NCBI RefSeq assembly: GCF_012767755.2
Contig: NZ_AP023189.1
Span: 1,922,001 to 1,986,000 of the forward strand
From: Pseudomonas tohonis
GTDB taxonomy: Bacteria > Pseudomonadota > Gammaproteobacteria > Pseudomonadales > Pseudomonadaceae
DNA length: 64,000 bases
Reading direction: 5' to 3'
The notes under the pieces are model-generated. The model saw nothing but the letters and a program-made list of their open reading frames with translations. It had not been told where the DNA came from and ran no database searches. A program made the translations under genes and the position numbers. Shown here piece after piece: positions 48,571 through 62,700 of the stretch (position 1 is its first letter; the number at the start of each line of letters is the position of its first letter).

Positions 48571-51180
48571 ATGGGCAAATCGCTGGTCATCGTGGAATCC
48601 CCGGCCAAGGCCAAGACCATCAACAAGTACCTGGGCAACCAGTACGTGGTGAAGTCGAGCATCGGCCATATCCGTGACCTGCCTACCAGCGGTTCGGCCA
48701 GTGCCAGCAAGGAACCGGTGAAGCGCGGCAAGGCGGCCGCGTCCGAGGCTCCGGCGCTATCGCCCAAGGAAAAGGCCAAGCGCCAATTGTTCACCCGCAT
48801 GGGCGTCGACCCCGAGCACGGCTGGAAGGCGAAGTACGAGATCCTTCCCGGCAAGGAGAAGGTGATCGAGGAACTGCGCCGACTGGCCAAGGATGCCGAC
48901 ACCATCTATCTCGCAACCGACTTGGACCGCGAAGGGGAGGCCATCGCCTGGCACCTGCGGGAATCCATCGGCGGTGACGACAGCCGCTACAAGCGCGTGG
49001 TGTTCAACGAAATCACCAAGAAGGCCATCCAGGAGGCCTTCTCCCAGCCCGGCGAGCTGGATATCAACCGCGTCAACGCCCAGCAGGCGCGCCGCTTCCT
49101 CGACCGCGTGGTGGGCTACATGGTCTCGCCGCTGCTGTGGCAGAAGATCGCCCGCGGCCTGTCCGCCGGTCGCGTGCAGTCGGTGGCGGTGAAGCTGGTG
49201 GTCGAGCGTGAGCGTGAGATCCGTGCCTTCGTGCCCGAGGAGTACTGGGAAGTCCACGCCGATCTGGGCACTGCCAAGGGGGCCAACGTACGCTTCGAGG
49301 TGGCCAAGGAGAACGGTGCGGCCTTCAAGCCGCTGAACGAAGCCCAGGCCATGGCCGCGCTGGAGCAGCTCAAGTCCTCCAGCTACAGCGTGCAGAAGCG
49401 CGAAGACAAGCCGACCTCCAGCCGTCCGTCAGCGCCTTTCATCACCTCCACACTGCAACAGGCGGCGAGCAATCGCCTGGGCTTCGGGGTGAAGAAAACC
49501 ATGATGATGGCCCAACGTCTCTACGAGGCGGGCTACATCACCTATATGCGTACCGACTCGACCAACCTCTCTGCCGACGCCATCACCATGGTGCGTGGCT
49601 TCATCGAGGGCGAGTTCGGTGAGAAGTACCTGCCCGCCAAGCCGAATTTCTATTCGAGCAAGGAAGGCGCCCAGGAGGCCCACGAGGCCATCCGCCCCTC
49701 GGACGTCAATCTCAAGCCGACCCAGCTGTCGGGCATGGAGCGCGACGCCGAGCGCCTGTACGACCTGATCTGGCGCCAGTTCGTGGCCTGCCAGATGCCG
49801 CCGGCCGAGTACCTGTCCACCAGCGTCAGTGTGGCTGCCGGCAACTTCGAGCTGCGCGCCAAGGGTCGCATCCTCAAGTTCGACGGCTACACCCGCGTGT
49901 TGCCGCAGCAGAGCAAGCCGGGTGAAGACGATGTGCTGCCCGACATGAAGGAAGGCGAGGCACTCAAGCTGATCAAGCTCGATCCCAGTCAGCACTTCAC
50001 CAAGCCGCCGGCACGTTTCTCCGAGGCCAGCCTGGTCAAAGAGCTGGAAAAGCGGGGCATTGGCCGCCCATCCACCTATGCCGCGATCATTTCCACCATT
50101 CAGGAGCGGGGCTATGTGACGGTGCATAACCGTCGCTTCTACTCCGAGAAGATGGGTGACATCGTCACCGAGCGTCTGAACGAGAGCTTCTCGAACCTTA
50201 TGGACTATGGCTTCACCGCCGGCATGGAAGAGAACCTGGACGACGTGGCCCAGGGAGAGCGCGACTGGAAGAACCTGCTTGACGAGTTCTACGGCGACTT
50301 CAAGAAGAAGCTGGAAGTGGCCGAAGTCGCTGACAGCGGCATGCGCGTCAACCAGCCGACCCCGACCGACATCGCCTGCCGTGAGTGCGGCCGGCCGATG
50401 ATGATCCGTACCGCTTCCACCGGCGTGTTCCTGGGTTGCTCGGGCTACAGCCTCCCGCCGAAGGAGCGTTGCAAGGCCACCATCAACCTGGTTCCGGGTG
50501 ACGAGATCGCCGCGGACGACGAAGGTGAGTCCGAGTCCCGCGTGCTGCGTGGCAAGCATCGCTGCCCGATCTGCAGCACCGCTATGGATGCCTACCTGCT
50601 GGACGAGACCCGCAAGCTGCATATCTGCGGCAACAACCCGGATTGCGCGGGCTACGAGATCGAGCAGGGCCAGTACCGCATCAAGGGCTATGAAGGCCCG
50701 AGCCTCGAGTGCGACAAGTGCGGCAGCGAGATGCAGCTGAAGACCGGCCGTTTCGGCAAGTTCTTCGGGTGCACCAACCCCAGCTGCAAGAACACCCGCA
50801 AGCTGCTCAAGAATGGCGAGGCTGCGCCGCCGAAGATCGACCCGATCAAGATGCCCGAGCTCAAGTGCGAGAAGGTGGATGACACCTACGTGCTGCGCGA
50901 TGGCGCTTCGGGTCTGTTCCTGGCCGCCAGCCAGTTCCCGAAGAACCGCGAGACTCGAGCGCCACTGGTGCTGGAACTGATTCCGCACAAGGACGAGCTC
51001 GATCCCAAGTACCACTTCCTGCTCAGTGCGCCGGCCAAGGATCCTGACGGTCGCCCGGCCGTCATTCGTTTCAGTCGCAAGACCAAGGAGCAGTACGTGC
51101 AGTCCGAAGTGGACGGCAAGCCGACCGGCTGGCGTGCCTTCTTCGACGGCGGCAAGTGGAAGGTCGAAGACAAGCGTTGA
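48571..51180 (+). CDS. topA: DNA topoisomerase I
   Basis: Relaxes negatively supercoiled DNA. The 869-residue protein has an N-terminal TOPRIM domain ([16 protein letters not shown]; acidic triad in [15 protein letters not shown] near 113-120), the active-site Tyr325 in [13 protein letters not shown], and C-terminal zinc ribbons ([11 protein letters not shown] near 602, [19 protein letters not shown] and FFGCTNPSC). Length and layout match E. coli TopA (865). The start is at MGKSLV with AGGAAA about 11 bases upstream; the open frame upstream overlaps DUF1653 and is not coding. Confidence 0.97.
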   Translation: MGKSLVIVESPAKAKTINKYLGNQYVVKSSIGHIRDLPTSGSASASKEPVKRGKAAASEAPALSPKEKAKRQLFTRMGVDPEHGWKAKYEILPGKEKVIEELRRLAKDADTIYLATDLDREGEAIAWHLRESIGGDDSRYKRVVFNEITKKAIQEAFSQPGELDINRVNAQQARRFLDRVVGYMVSPLLWQKIARGLSAGRVQSVAVKLVVEREREIRAFVPEEYWEVHADLGTAKGANVRFEVAKENGAAFKPLNEAQAMAALEQLKSSSYSVQKREDKPTSSRPSAPFITSTLQQAASNRLGFGVKKTMMMAQRLYEAGYITYMRTDSTNLSADAITMVRGFIEGEFGEKYLPAKPNFYSSKEGAQEAHEAIRPSDVNLKPTQLSGMERDAERLYDLIWRQFVACQMPPAEYLSTSVSVAAGNFELRAKGRILKFDGYTRVLPQQSKPGEDDVLPDMKEGEALKLIKLDPSQHFTKPPARFSEASLVKELEKRGIGRPSTYAAIISTIQERGYVTVHNRRFYSEKMGDIVTERLNESFSNLMDYGFTAGMEENLDDVAQGERDWKNLLDEFYGDFKKKLEVAEVADSGMRVNQPTPTDIACRECGRPMMIRTASTGVFLGCSGYSLPPKERCKATINLVPGDEIAADDEGESESRVLRGKHRCPICSTAMDAYLLDETRKLHICGNNPDCAGYEIEQGQYRIKGYEGPSLECDKCGSEMQLKTGRFGKFFGCTNPSCKNTRKLLKNGEAAPPKIDPIKMPELKCEKVDDTYVLRDGASGLFLAASQFPKNRETRAPLVLELIPHKDELDPKYHFLLSAPAKDPDGRPAVIRFSRKTKEQYVQSEVDGKPTGWRAFFDGGKWKVEDKR

Positions 51181-51247
51181 TTGGCGGTTGCGCGCCTGCC
51201 CGGGTGGGCGCGCATACTACCGATCTGATCCAGCAGGAGTGGCCGCC

Positions 51248-51766
51248 ATGGCGCATGAGCTCTACACCCGCACGAACCAGAAACTCTACTTCGCCGGCCT
51301 GGCGCTGGAATCCTTGCGCAAGGCTGAGGAAGGGCGGGCGATGAATGCCCAGGCGCTGGTTCAGGCAGAGCGCGAAGCGGCCTTGTTCCATCTCCATGGC
51401 GCGTTGCTCGGTCTCTGCCACGAGATCGCCGGGTTCTACCGGTTGCCTCAGGCTGCCGCGCCGCGCCCGGAATTGCTGTTGACCGCTGACGTGCTCGCCG
51501 CCGCGCCGAGCCCCGAGTTGTCCGAACTGGTCGAACTGGCCCAGCAGCCTGAAACCTGGCTGGCCGAACTACTGGCTGCGCACGCTGCACTGTTCCTGCC
51601 GCCCCAGGCGCCAAAGAAGGCGAAGGTCGACCGGGCAATGCCGCTGATCCAGGCTGTAAGTGTGGATGACGAGCCGACGCCTCTGTCCGGGGTGACCTTG
51701 GAAGAGTGGCGGCAGAACTTGAAGGCACTGGCGTTGCGCTTCCGTGAGGGGCTGTCGGAGTGCTGA
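51248..51766 (+). CDS. Conserved helical protein, unknown function
   Basis: A 172-residue soluble, alpha-helical protein (ELYTRTNQKLYFAGLALESL at the start). The arrangement topA, this gene, a 77-residue gene, sulA-lexA is, from memory, conserved in Pseudomonas (PA3010 and PA3009 in PAO1). No characterised family recognised. AGGAG is 8 bases before the ATG. It lies 67 bp after topA. Confidence 0.78.
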   Translation: MAHELYTRTNQKLYFAGLALESLRKAEEGRAMNAQALVQAEREAALFHLHGALLGLCHEIAGFYRLPQAAAPRPELLLTADVLAAAPSPELSELVELAQQPETWLAELLAAHAALFLPPQAPKKAKVDRAMPLIQAVSVDDEPTPLSGVTLEEWRQNLKALALRFREGLSEC

Positions 51767-51837
51767 GTAGATCGATGGGCTAGGGCGGCCCGTCAGCCGG
51801 CTGGTACAATGCCCGCCTTTAGTGGAGAGATGACCCC

Positions 51838-52071
51838 ATGCCAACGTCCTTTCTGGAAATAGTCGAGCTGCCCGACGGCCGCATCATCCTGCGCCGCGCG
51901 GAAGACGAGGAGGCGTTGGTTACGCTGGACTTCTCTTCCGACGCCAAGGCGTTCCTGCAAGGGCATCACCTGGAAGTCGCCAAGGCCATGCTCAACGTGG
52001 GCGTACAGATGGCCGGTCGTCTTGCTGAAGGTGAAGTGGATCACGACGAAGGCCCGCGCGTCCTGCATTGA
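51838..52071 (+). CDS. Small conserved protein, unknown function
   Basis: A 77-residue acidic soluble protein (TSFLEIVELPDGRIILRRAE at the start; DFSSDAKAFLQGHHLEVAKAMLNVGVQMAG in the middle). It looks like a strand-helix domain; no signal peptide. GGAGAGA lies before the ATG, and a TACAAT (51806-51811) may be its -10. Conserved position next to sulA-lexA; function unknown. Confidence 0.75.
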   Translation: MPTSFLEIVELPDGRIILRRAEDEEALVTLDFSSDAKAFLQGHHLEVAKAMLNVGVQMAGRLAEGEVDHDEGPRVLH

Positions 52072-52160
52072 TGGACGCTTGGTCGGCTCCTTCGTAACCG
52101 ATTATTCCCCTCGACTGTTACCAATCCATTGCGGCCTTGTTCCGGTCGTGGGCTCGATTC

Positions 52161-52628
52161 CTATCCCAGCCGGATGTTTAGGCTTTGTGCGCCACCCTGG
52201 CGTGCTGCCTGGGCGAGTGCCTGTTTCTCCGTCCGGTTCAAACGCAGCCAACTGACTACGGTGTGGCTACGGCCTAGTCGAAGGGCTTCGCATGTCAATT
52301 CCAGCGCACTGCGCTCTCCCCGGGGCTCGAGGAGCAGGATACGCTCGCGATTCAGCCCGGCATCCCGCAACCAGCCCTGGGTAAGGCTGGCGGGCGCGCC
52401 GATCAATGTCAGCCAGCGGGCATCCTGCTCCTGGCTGAGTTCGCGAAGGATGGGGGCTAGCAGGTGGCGGCAATGCCCGGCAGCGCCGCTCAGCGACAGC
52501 TCGCTGAAGGCTTCGGGTTCCTCTTCCCATTGCTCGTCGAGTTCCAGCGCAAGTGGCACCGGGCTGGCGACTATGGCGTCATGGAAAAGCGGTAGTTGGG
52601 TTCGGCCAAACGATTGCGGGAACTGCAT
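52161..52628 (-). CDS. sulA: SOS cell-division inhibitor SulA
   Basis: A 155-residue protein that binds FtsZ and blocks division during SOS. The RecA/SulA-like fold shows LLAPILRELSQEQDARWLTLI and a C-terminal LRLGRSHTVVSWLRLNRTE, regions conserved in Pseudomonas SulA. It has no SOS box of its own; it lies 11 bp after lexA on the same strand and is transcribed with it, as in P. aeruginosa. AGGAGG is about 4 bases before the ATG. Confidence 0.92.
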   Translation of the reverse strand: MQFPQSFGRTQLPLFHDAIVASPVPLALELDEQWEEEPEAFSELSLSGAAGHCRHLLAPILRELSQEQDARWLTLIGAPASLTQGWLRDAGLNRERILLLEPRGERSALELTCEALRLGRSHTVVSWLRLNRTEKQALAQAARQGGAQSLNIRLG

Positions 52629-52639
52629 GACGCCTCCTG

Positions 52640-53248
52640 TTAGCGGCGGATGACGCCGACGCTCAAGCCTTCGATGACCAGATCCCGCTCCTGAAGGTCC
52701 ACCTCGATCGGTGCGAAATCCGGGTTCTCGGCGATCAGCCAGACCTTGTTGCCCTCGCGTTTGAAGCGTTTGACGGTGACCTCGTCATCCAGGCGGGCTA
52801 CGACGATCTGGCCGTTGCGGGCCTCGCGGGTGGTATGGACGGCGAGCAGGTCCCCATCGTGGATGCCGACATCCTTCATGCTCATGCCGCTCACGCGCAG
52901 CAGGTAGTCGGCGCGGGGATGGAAGAACTCCGGGTTGATCCGGCAGGATTCTTCGATGTTCTGCTGGGCGAGTATGGGAGCGCCGGCAGCAACGCGACCG
53001 ATGATCGGCAGGCCGTCTTCCTCGGTGCTGGGCTCGAAGCCGGGGATGCGGATGCCGCGGGAGGCGCCGGGAGTCATCTCGATCGCCCCCTTTCGGGCCA
53101 GCGCCTTGAGGTGCTCTTCGGCAGCATTGGGCGACTTGAAGCCCAGTTCCTGGGCGATCTCCGCACGGGTGGGCGGATAGCCGTTGTCTTCGATGCAGCG
53201 CTTGATGAACGCGAGGATCTCGGCTTGGCGGGGCGTGAGTTTCAGCAT
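52640..53248 (-). CDS. lexA: SOS repressor LexA
   Basis: A 202-residue repressor-protease. The winged-helix DNA domain (1-70) has [22 protein letters not shown]. The cleavage site is Ala88-Gly89 in VAAGAP, and the catalytic dyad is Ser123 (GMSMKD) with Lys160 (VKRF), at spacing matching E. coli LexA (S119/K156). I start at 53248 where the family begins; the longer frame runs through the operator. Two SOS boxes precede it. Divergent from psrA. Confidence 0.97.
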   Translation of the reverse strand: MLKLTPRQAEILAFIKRCIEDNGYPPTRAEIAQELGFKSPNAAEEHLKALARKGAIEMTPGASRGIRIPGFEPSTEEDGLPIIGRVAAGAPILAQQNIEESCRINPEFFHPRADYLLRVSGMSMKDVGIHDGDLLAVHTTREARNGQIVVARLDDEVTVKRFKREGNKVWLIAENPDFAPIEVDLQERDLVIEGLSVGVIRR

Positions 53249-53257
53249 GTCGGCGCT

Positions 53258-53273
53258 CTGTCTTTTTATACAG
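53258..53273. promoter_or_regulatory. LexA box 1
   Basis: CTGTCTTTTTATACAG, CTG-N10-CAG, downstream of the predicted lexA start point and 10 bases before the lexA ATG. Confidence 0.9.
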
Positions 53274-53276
53274 TGA

Positions 53277-53292
53277 CTGGAATTATATACAG
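53277..53292. promoter_or_regulatory. LexA box 2
   Basis: CTGGAATTATATACAG, CTG-N10-CAG. It covers the lexA -10 element. The two boxes are 19 bp apart centre to centre, so two dimers bind on nearby faces. Confidence 0.92.
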
Positions 53293-53309
53293 TGATCATC
53301 GCTTGGCAA
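53282..53309 (-). promoter_or_regulatory. Promoter of lexA-sulA
   Basis: On the minus strand TTGCCA (53304-53309), 16-base spacer, TATAAT (53282-53287). The perfect -10 lies inside LexA box 2. Confidence 0.85.
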
Positions 53310-53428
53310 CAAGTCTTCTCTGCATCCTTTCGCCGTGTGGCTTGTGGCTCTAGTGACTTGCCTGTCGTCTTGCGTGAATATGGCGCTTGCGAGCCGTGAC
53401 CGGGGCGTCAGAAGGTGGTGTGCGCGAC

Positions 53429-53458
53429 TTGACAAGGCAGCGGCTTGAAACGTATGTT
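53429..53458 (+). promoter_or_regulatory. Promoter of psrA
   Basis: TTGACA (53429-53434), 18-base spacer, TATGTT (53453-53458). The -10 lies within PsrA box 1, so PsrA binding would exclude RNA polymerase. Confidence 0.75.
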
Positions 53459-53473
53459 TCAAACAAGTGTTTG
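53447..53473. promoter_or_regulatory. PsrA operator of psrA (two perfect overlapping boxes)
   Basis: Box 1 GAAACGTATGTTTC (53447-53460) and box 2 CAAACAAGTGTTTG (53460-53473) both match (C/G)AAAC-N4-GTTT(G/C) exactly and share base 53460. PsrA is known to repress its own gene. Centres are 13 bp apart. Confidence 0.88.
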
Positions 53474-53488
53474 TCAGGCGGAGGAGCC

Positions 53489-54196
53489 ATGGCCCAGTCG
53501 GAAACCGTCGAACGCATTCTTGATGCTGCGGAACAGCTGTTCGCGGAGAAGGGCTTCGCCGAGACTTCGTTGCGTTTGATCACCAGCAAGGCGGGTGTGA
53601 ACCTGGCTGCTGTGAATTATCACTTCGGCTCGAAGAAGGCGCTGATCCAGGCGGTGTTCTCGCGCTTCCTCGGGCCTTTCTGCCAGAGTCTGGAGCGTGA
53701 GCTCGATCGCCGGCAGGCGAAGAGCGAGGCGCGCGCGACGCTCGAAGAGCTGCTGGAGATGCTGGTGGAGCAGGCGCTGGCGGTGAAGCCACGCAGCGGT
53801 AATGACCTGTCCATCTTCATGCGCCTGCTGGGGCTGGCGTTCAGCCAGAGCCAGGGCCACCTGCGCAAGTACCTGGAAGAGGTGTACGGCAAGGTCTTCC
53901 GTCGTTACATGCTGCTGGTCAACGAGTCGGCGCCCAAGGTGCCGCCACTCGAGCTGTTCTGGCGCGTGCACTTCATGCTCGGTGCCGCCGCGTTCAGCAT
54001 GTCCGGCATCAAGGCGTTGCGCGCGATGGCCGAGACCGATTTCGGCGTGAACACTTCCATCGAACAGGTGATGCGCCTGATGGTGCCCTTCCTGGCAGCC
54101 GGCATGCGTGCCGAGACCGGACTGTCCGACGAAACCCTTTCAAAAGCGGTCCTGAAACCGCGCAGCAAGTCCCCGAGTACGCCTGCCAAGGCCTGA
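53489..54196 (+). CDS. psrA: TetR-family fatty-acid-responsive regulator PsrA
   Basis: A 235-residue regulator. The N-terminal HTH (about 5-50) has LDAAEQLFAEKGFAETSLRL and ITSKAGVNLAAVNYHFGSKK; the C-terminal domain binds long-chain fatty acyl ligand. In Pseudomonas PsrA activates rpoS and represses itself and fadBA. Here it has a perfect double operator and a matching promoter. GGAGG lies before the ATG (53481-53486), which fixes the start. The fadBA operon it is expected to control lies 7 kb to the left. Confidence 0.94.
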   Translation: MAQSETVERILDAAEQLFAEKGFAETSLRLITSKAGVNLAAVNYHFGSKKALIQAVFSRFLGPFCQSLERELDRRQAKSEARATLEELLEMLVEQALAVKPRSGNDLSIFMRLLGLAFSQSQGHLRKYLEEVYGKVFRRYMLLVNESAPKVPPLELFWRVHFMLGAAAFSMSGIKALRAMAETDFGVNTSIEQVMRLMVPFLAAGMRAETGLSDETLSKAVLKPRSKSPSTPAKA

Positions 54197-54239
54197 TCCC
54201 GGTGGGCGAGGGCAGGGGGATCGGCTAAGCTAGCGCCCC

Positions 54240-54764
54240 ATGCCCGACCTCGATCTCCTTCATATTTCCATCGCCGACCAGCGCCTCTACGGCTTCGCCA
54301 AAGAGCGTCTGGTGCTGCGTCTTCCCGTTTCCACCGCGCTCAACGGCGCCGGTGAGCAGAGTGGCTCCAATCGTACGCCTCGCGGCCTTCACCAAGTGCG
54401 AGCGAAGATCGGCGAGGGGCTGCCGCAAGGTGCGGTGCTGCGCGGCCGTCGCTGGACCGGCGAGACCTGGACGCCCGAGTTGCACGCGCAGTTCCCCGGT
54501 CGCGACTGGATCCTCAGCCGCATCCTCTGGCTGAGCGGTTGCGAGCCCGGGCGCAACCGCCTGGGCAAGGTCGACACCATGCGTCGCTACATCTACCTGC
54601 ACGGCACGCCGGACACCGAGCCCATGGGCGTACCGCTGTCCCATGGCTGCGTACGCCTGCGCAATGCCGACCTGCTTGAACTCTTCCCCCGCGTTCCCGT
54701 CCATTGTGCGGTGCGGATCGACGAAGCGCCCCGGCCTGACTGGGCCGCGGCAGAACTCTCCTAA
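54240..54764 (+). CDS. YkuD-family L,D-transpeptidase without visible signal peptide
   Basis: A 174-residue protein with a complete YkuD catalytic motif: HGTP (about 120) and SHGCVRLRNADL with nucleophile Cys137. L,D-transpeptidases normally act in the periplasm, forming 3-3 cross-links or anchoring proteins, yet this protein begins with the catalytic domain (DLDLLHISIADQRLYGF) and no hydrophobic leader. Either it is a cytosolic enzyme on recycled muropeptides or the export signal is not the classical kind. Lies 43 bp after psrA and 8 bp before nagZ, which is also in cell-wall recycling. Confidence 0.87.
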   Translation: MPDLDLLHISIADQRLYGFAKERLVLRLPVSTALNGAGEQSGSNRTPRGLHQVRAKIGEGLPQGAVLRGRRWTGETWTPELHAQFPGRDWILSRILWLSGCEPGRNRLGKVDTMRRYIYLHGTPDTEPMGVPLSHGCVRLRNADLLELFPRVPVHCAVRIDEAPRPDWAAAELS

Positions 54765-54772
54765 GGAATCCC

Positions 54773-56519
<1,747 letters not shown>

Positions 56520-56526
56520 CCGGCCT

Positions 56527-59175
<2,649 letters not shown>

Positions 59176-59180
59176 GTCGG

Positions 59181-59705
59181 TCAGAGCGGGCTGACGCGGA
59201 TCAGGACGCCGAGGCTGGAGTGATCGAGGTAGGTCAGCTCGCCGGTCTTCAGACGGGTGCCCTGCTTGATGCGTTCGCTGCCGCTGAGCAGGCCGCTACC
59301 GTCGAACTGGTTGACCCAGAAGTCGACGGCGACATCGGTGTAGCGCACCTGGGACAGGGTCACGGTGCCTTCCACCGGGAAGTGGCCAAGCTGCTGGTCA
59401 CCGGCGCTGACGGCCACGCGGCTGGGGTTGGCGCCGACGCTCTGCGTCCAGGCCTTGTGCAGCAGCACCTGGTAGCCGTTGCCGGGGTTGAGCTTGGCAG
59501 CCTCGCCGTTCAGCGCGGTGGCGCGTTCACCGACACTGGCCAGGCTCTGCGCGCCGTTGGCCCAATCGTCCGGGGCCGGCTGGCTGGCGGGCGTGGCTTC
59601 GCCCGACTGGCGGAAGAGGATCAGCTCGACCTGGTAGAGCCCATCGGCGAAAGCGCTGGGGGCCAGCAGGGCAAGCATCAGGGCGAGGTAACGGAACGCA
59701 CGCAT
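59181..59705 (-). CDS. csiV: CsiV-family periplasmic protein
   Basis: A 174-residue protein with a signal peptide (RAFRYLALMLALLAPSAFA, cleaved near residue 20) and the CsiV domain (LYQVELILFRQ at the start, FPVEGTVTLSQVRYTDVAVD and a terminal DHSSLGVLIRVSPL). In Vibrio, CsiV is a periplasmic partner of the D-amino-acid/LD-transpeptidase system or binds peptidoglycan; I state this from memory and with caution. Between mfd (11 bp upstream) and the helicase gene (5 bp downstream). In PAO1 it would be PA3003. Confidence 0.85.
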   Translation of the reverse strand: MRAFRYLALMLALLAPSAFADGLYQVELILFRQSGEATPASQPAPDDWANGAQSLASVGERATALNGEAAKLNPGNGYQVLLHKAWTQSVGANPSRVAVSAGDQQLGHFPVEGTVTLSQVRYTDVAVDFWVNQFDGSGLLSGSERIKQGTRLKTGELTYLDHSSLGVLIRVSPL

Positions 59706-59716
59706 GGATCGGTCCT

Positions 59717-62700
59717 TTAAGCGGATTGCGGAGTCAGGCGCTCGAACAGCGCCTCGAGTGTGTTGAAGCGTTCTTCCGGGCGCTCCATCGGCACCTGGAA
59801 GCGGAACAGCGTGGCGCCTTCGAACTTGTAGCGCTTGGGCTGGCCCTGGATCAGCTTGATCAGCACCAGCGGGTCGACGCAGGTGTCGGCGGCGAATTCT
59901 ATCCGACCGCCCTGCGGGCCAGCGTCGACTTTCTTGATGCCGAGCTTCTCCGCCTGCAGTTTGAGCAGGGTCAGGCGTACCAGGTTCTTGGTCGGTTCCG
60001 GCAGCAGGCCGAAGCGGTCGATCATCTCCACCTGCAGCTCCTTCAGGCCGTCCTCGTCGGCGGCCGAGGCGATGCGCTTGTAGAGGATCAGGCGCGCGTG
60101 CACGTCGGGCAGGTAGTCCTCGGGAATCAGCGCCGGCAGACGCAGGTTGATTTCCGGCCCGCCGCCCAGCGGTTGCTCCAGGTTGGGCTGCTCGCCCTTC
60201 TGGATGGCCTTGACCGCGCGCTCGAGCATTTCCATGTAGAGGGTGAAGCCCACCGCCTGGATCTGCCCGCTCTGCCCGTCGCCGAGCAGCTCGCCGGCAC
60301 CCCGTATCTCCAGGTCGTGGGTGGCCAGGACGAAGCCGGCCCCCAGGTCCTGGGCGTTGGCGATGGCCTCCAGGCGCTTCTCGGCGTCCGGGGTCATCTG
60401 CTTGCGTGGCGGGGTGAGCAGGTAGGCGTAGGCCTGGTGGTGGCTGCGCCCGACGCGGCCGCGCAGCTGGTGCAGCTGGGCCAGGCCGAACTTGTCGGCG
60501 CGTTCGATGATGATGGTGTTGGCGCTGGGCACGTCGATGCCGGTCTCGATGATGGTCGAGGCGATCAGCACGTTGAAGCGCTTGTGATAGAAGTCGCTCA
60601 TCACCTGCTCGAGTTCGCGCTCGTGCATCTGCCCGTGGCCGATGCCGATGCGCGCCTCGGGCACCAGCTCCGCAAGGTCGGCGGCGCACTTCTCGATGCT
60701 CTTCACTTCGTTGTGCAGGTAGTACACCTGGCCGCCGCGCAGCAGCTCGCGCAGCAGCGCCTCCTTGATCACGGTGTTCTGCTGTTCCATGACGAAGGTA
60801 CGCACCGACAGGCGGCGCGCGGGTGGAGTGGCGATGATCGACAGGTCGCGCATGCCGGCGACGGCCATGTTCAGGGTGCGCGGGATCGGCGTGGCGGTGA
60901 GGGTGAGGATGTCCACCTCGCTGCGCAGGGCCTTGAGCTGCTCCTTCTGGCGCACGCCGAAGCGGTGTTCCTCGTCGATGATCACCAGGCCCAGGTTCTT
61001 GAAGGTGATGTCGTCCTGCAGCAGCTTGTGGGTGCCGATGACGATGTCCACCTTGCCGTCGGCCAGCTGTTGCGCAGCGCCTTCCACTTCCTTGGCGGTC
61101 TTGAAGCGGCTCATCACCTCGACTTTCACCGGCCAGTCGGCGAAGCGGTCGCGGAAGCTGTTGTAGTGCTGCTGGGCGAGCAGGGTGGTGGGCACCAGCA
61201 CCGCCACCTGCTTGCCGCTGTGCACGGCGACGAAGGCGGCGCGCATGGCCACTTCGGTCTTGCCGAAGCCTACGTCGCCGCAGACCAGGCGGTCCATCGG
61301 CTTGGGCGCCAGCATGTCGGCCAGTACGGCGTCGATGGCGGTCTGCTGGTCCGGCGTCTCCTCGAAGGGGAAGCCGGCGGAGAAGGTGGCGTAGTCGGCC
61401 ATCGGGTCCTTGAAGGCATAGCCTTCGCGGGCGGCGCGACGGGCATAGATGTCCAGCAGTTCGGCGGCGACGTCGCGTACCTGTTCGGCGGCCTTGCGCT
61501 TGGCCTTCTGCCAGGCCTCGGAGCCCAGGCGGTGCAGCGGCGCGAGGGCGTCGTCGCTGCCGGTGTAGCGGGCGATCAGGTGCAGGCTGGCCACGGGTAC
61601 GTAGAGCTTGGCTTCCTCGGCGTATTGCAGGGCGAGGAATTCGGCGGATTGGCCCTCGATCTCCAGGGTGATCAGGCCCAGGTAGCGGCCGACGCCGTGG
61701 TCGATGTGCACCACCGGCGCGCCTTCGCGCAGCTCGGCGAGGTTCTTGATGACGTTGTCGCCACCGTCGCCCCGGCGGTCGCGGCGGCGGCGCTGCATCA
61801 CGCGCTGGCCGAACAGCGGGCTCTCGGCGACCAGCGCCAGGCCCGGGTCATCCAGCAGCAGGCCTTCGTCCAGGGGCGCGATGGTGATGGCCAGGCGCTC
61901 CTTGCCGGCGACGAACTCCGTCCAGCCGCTGACTTCCTGCGGGCGCAGTTTGAGGCGGGCGAGCAACTCCAGCAGCACTTCGCGGCGGCCGGCCGATTCG
62001 GCGCTGAACAGCACGCGGCCGGGGAACTCTTCCAGGAAGCGGCGCAGGGCGGCCAGGGGTTCGCTGGCCTTGGCCTGGATCGCCAGGTCCGGCAACGGGC
62101 GGGCCGGGAAGCGCTCGCGACCGACGCCGGTGTCCAGGTCCTCCTGGCTGACCACGACCCGTGGCGAGCCCTTGAGCCGGGCGAAGCAGTCCTCCACCGG
62201 CAGGAACAGCTCGGCGGGCGGCACCAGCGGTCGCTCGGGGTCGACGCGGCGCTCTTCATAGCGGTTGCGCACGTCGTTCCAGAACTGCTCGGCGGCCTGC
62301 TCGATGCCGGGCAGGGAGAACACCTGGGTGTCCTGGGGCAGGTAGTCGAAGAGGGTGGCGCTGTCCTCGAAGAACAGCGGCAGGTAGTACTCGATGCCGG
62401 CGGGGGTGATGCCGCTGGCCAGGTCCTGGTAGATCGGGCAGCGGCGGAAATCCACGTCGAAGCGCTCGCGGAAGCGACCGCGGAAGTCGGTCACGGCCTT
62501 CTTGTCCAGCGGGAACTCGCGGGCCGGCAGCAGGCGGATCGATTCCACCTTGTCCACCGAGCGCTGGGTCTCGGGGTCGAAGGTGCGCAGGGTCTCGATC
62601 TCGTCATCGAACAGGTCGATGCGGAAGGGCACGTCGCTGCCCATCGGGAACAGGTCGATCAGCGCGCCGCGCACGGCGAACTCGCCGTGTTCGTAGACGG

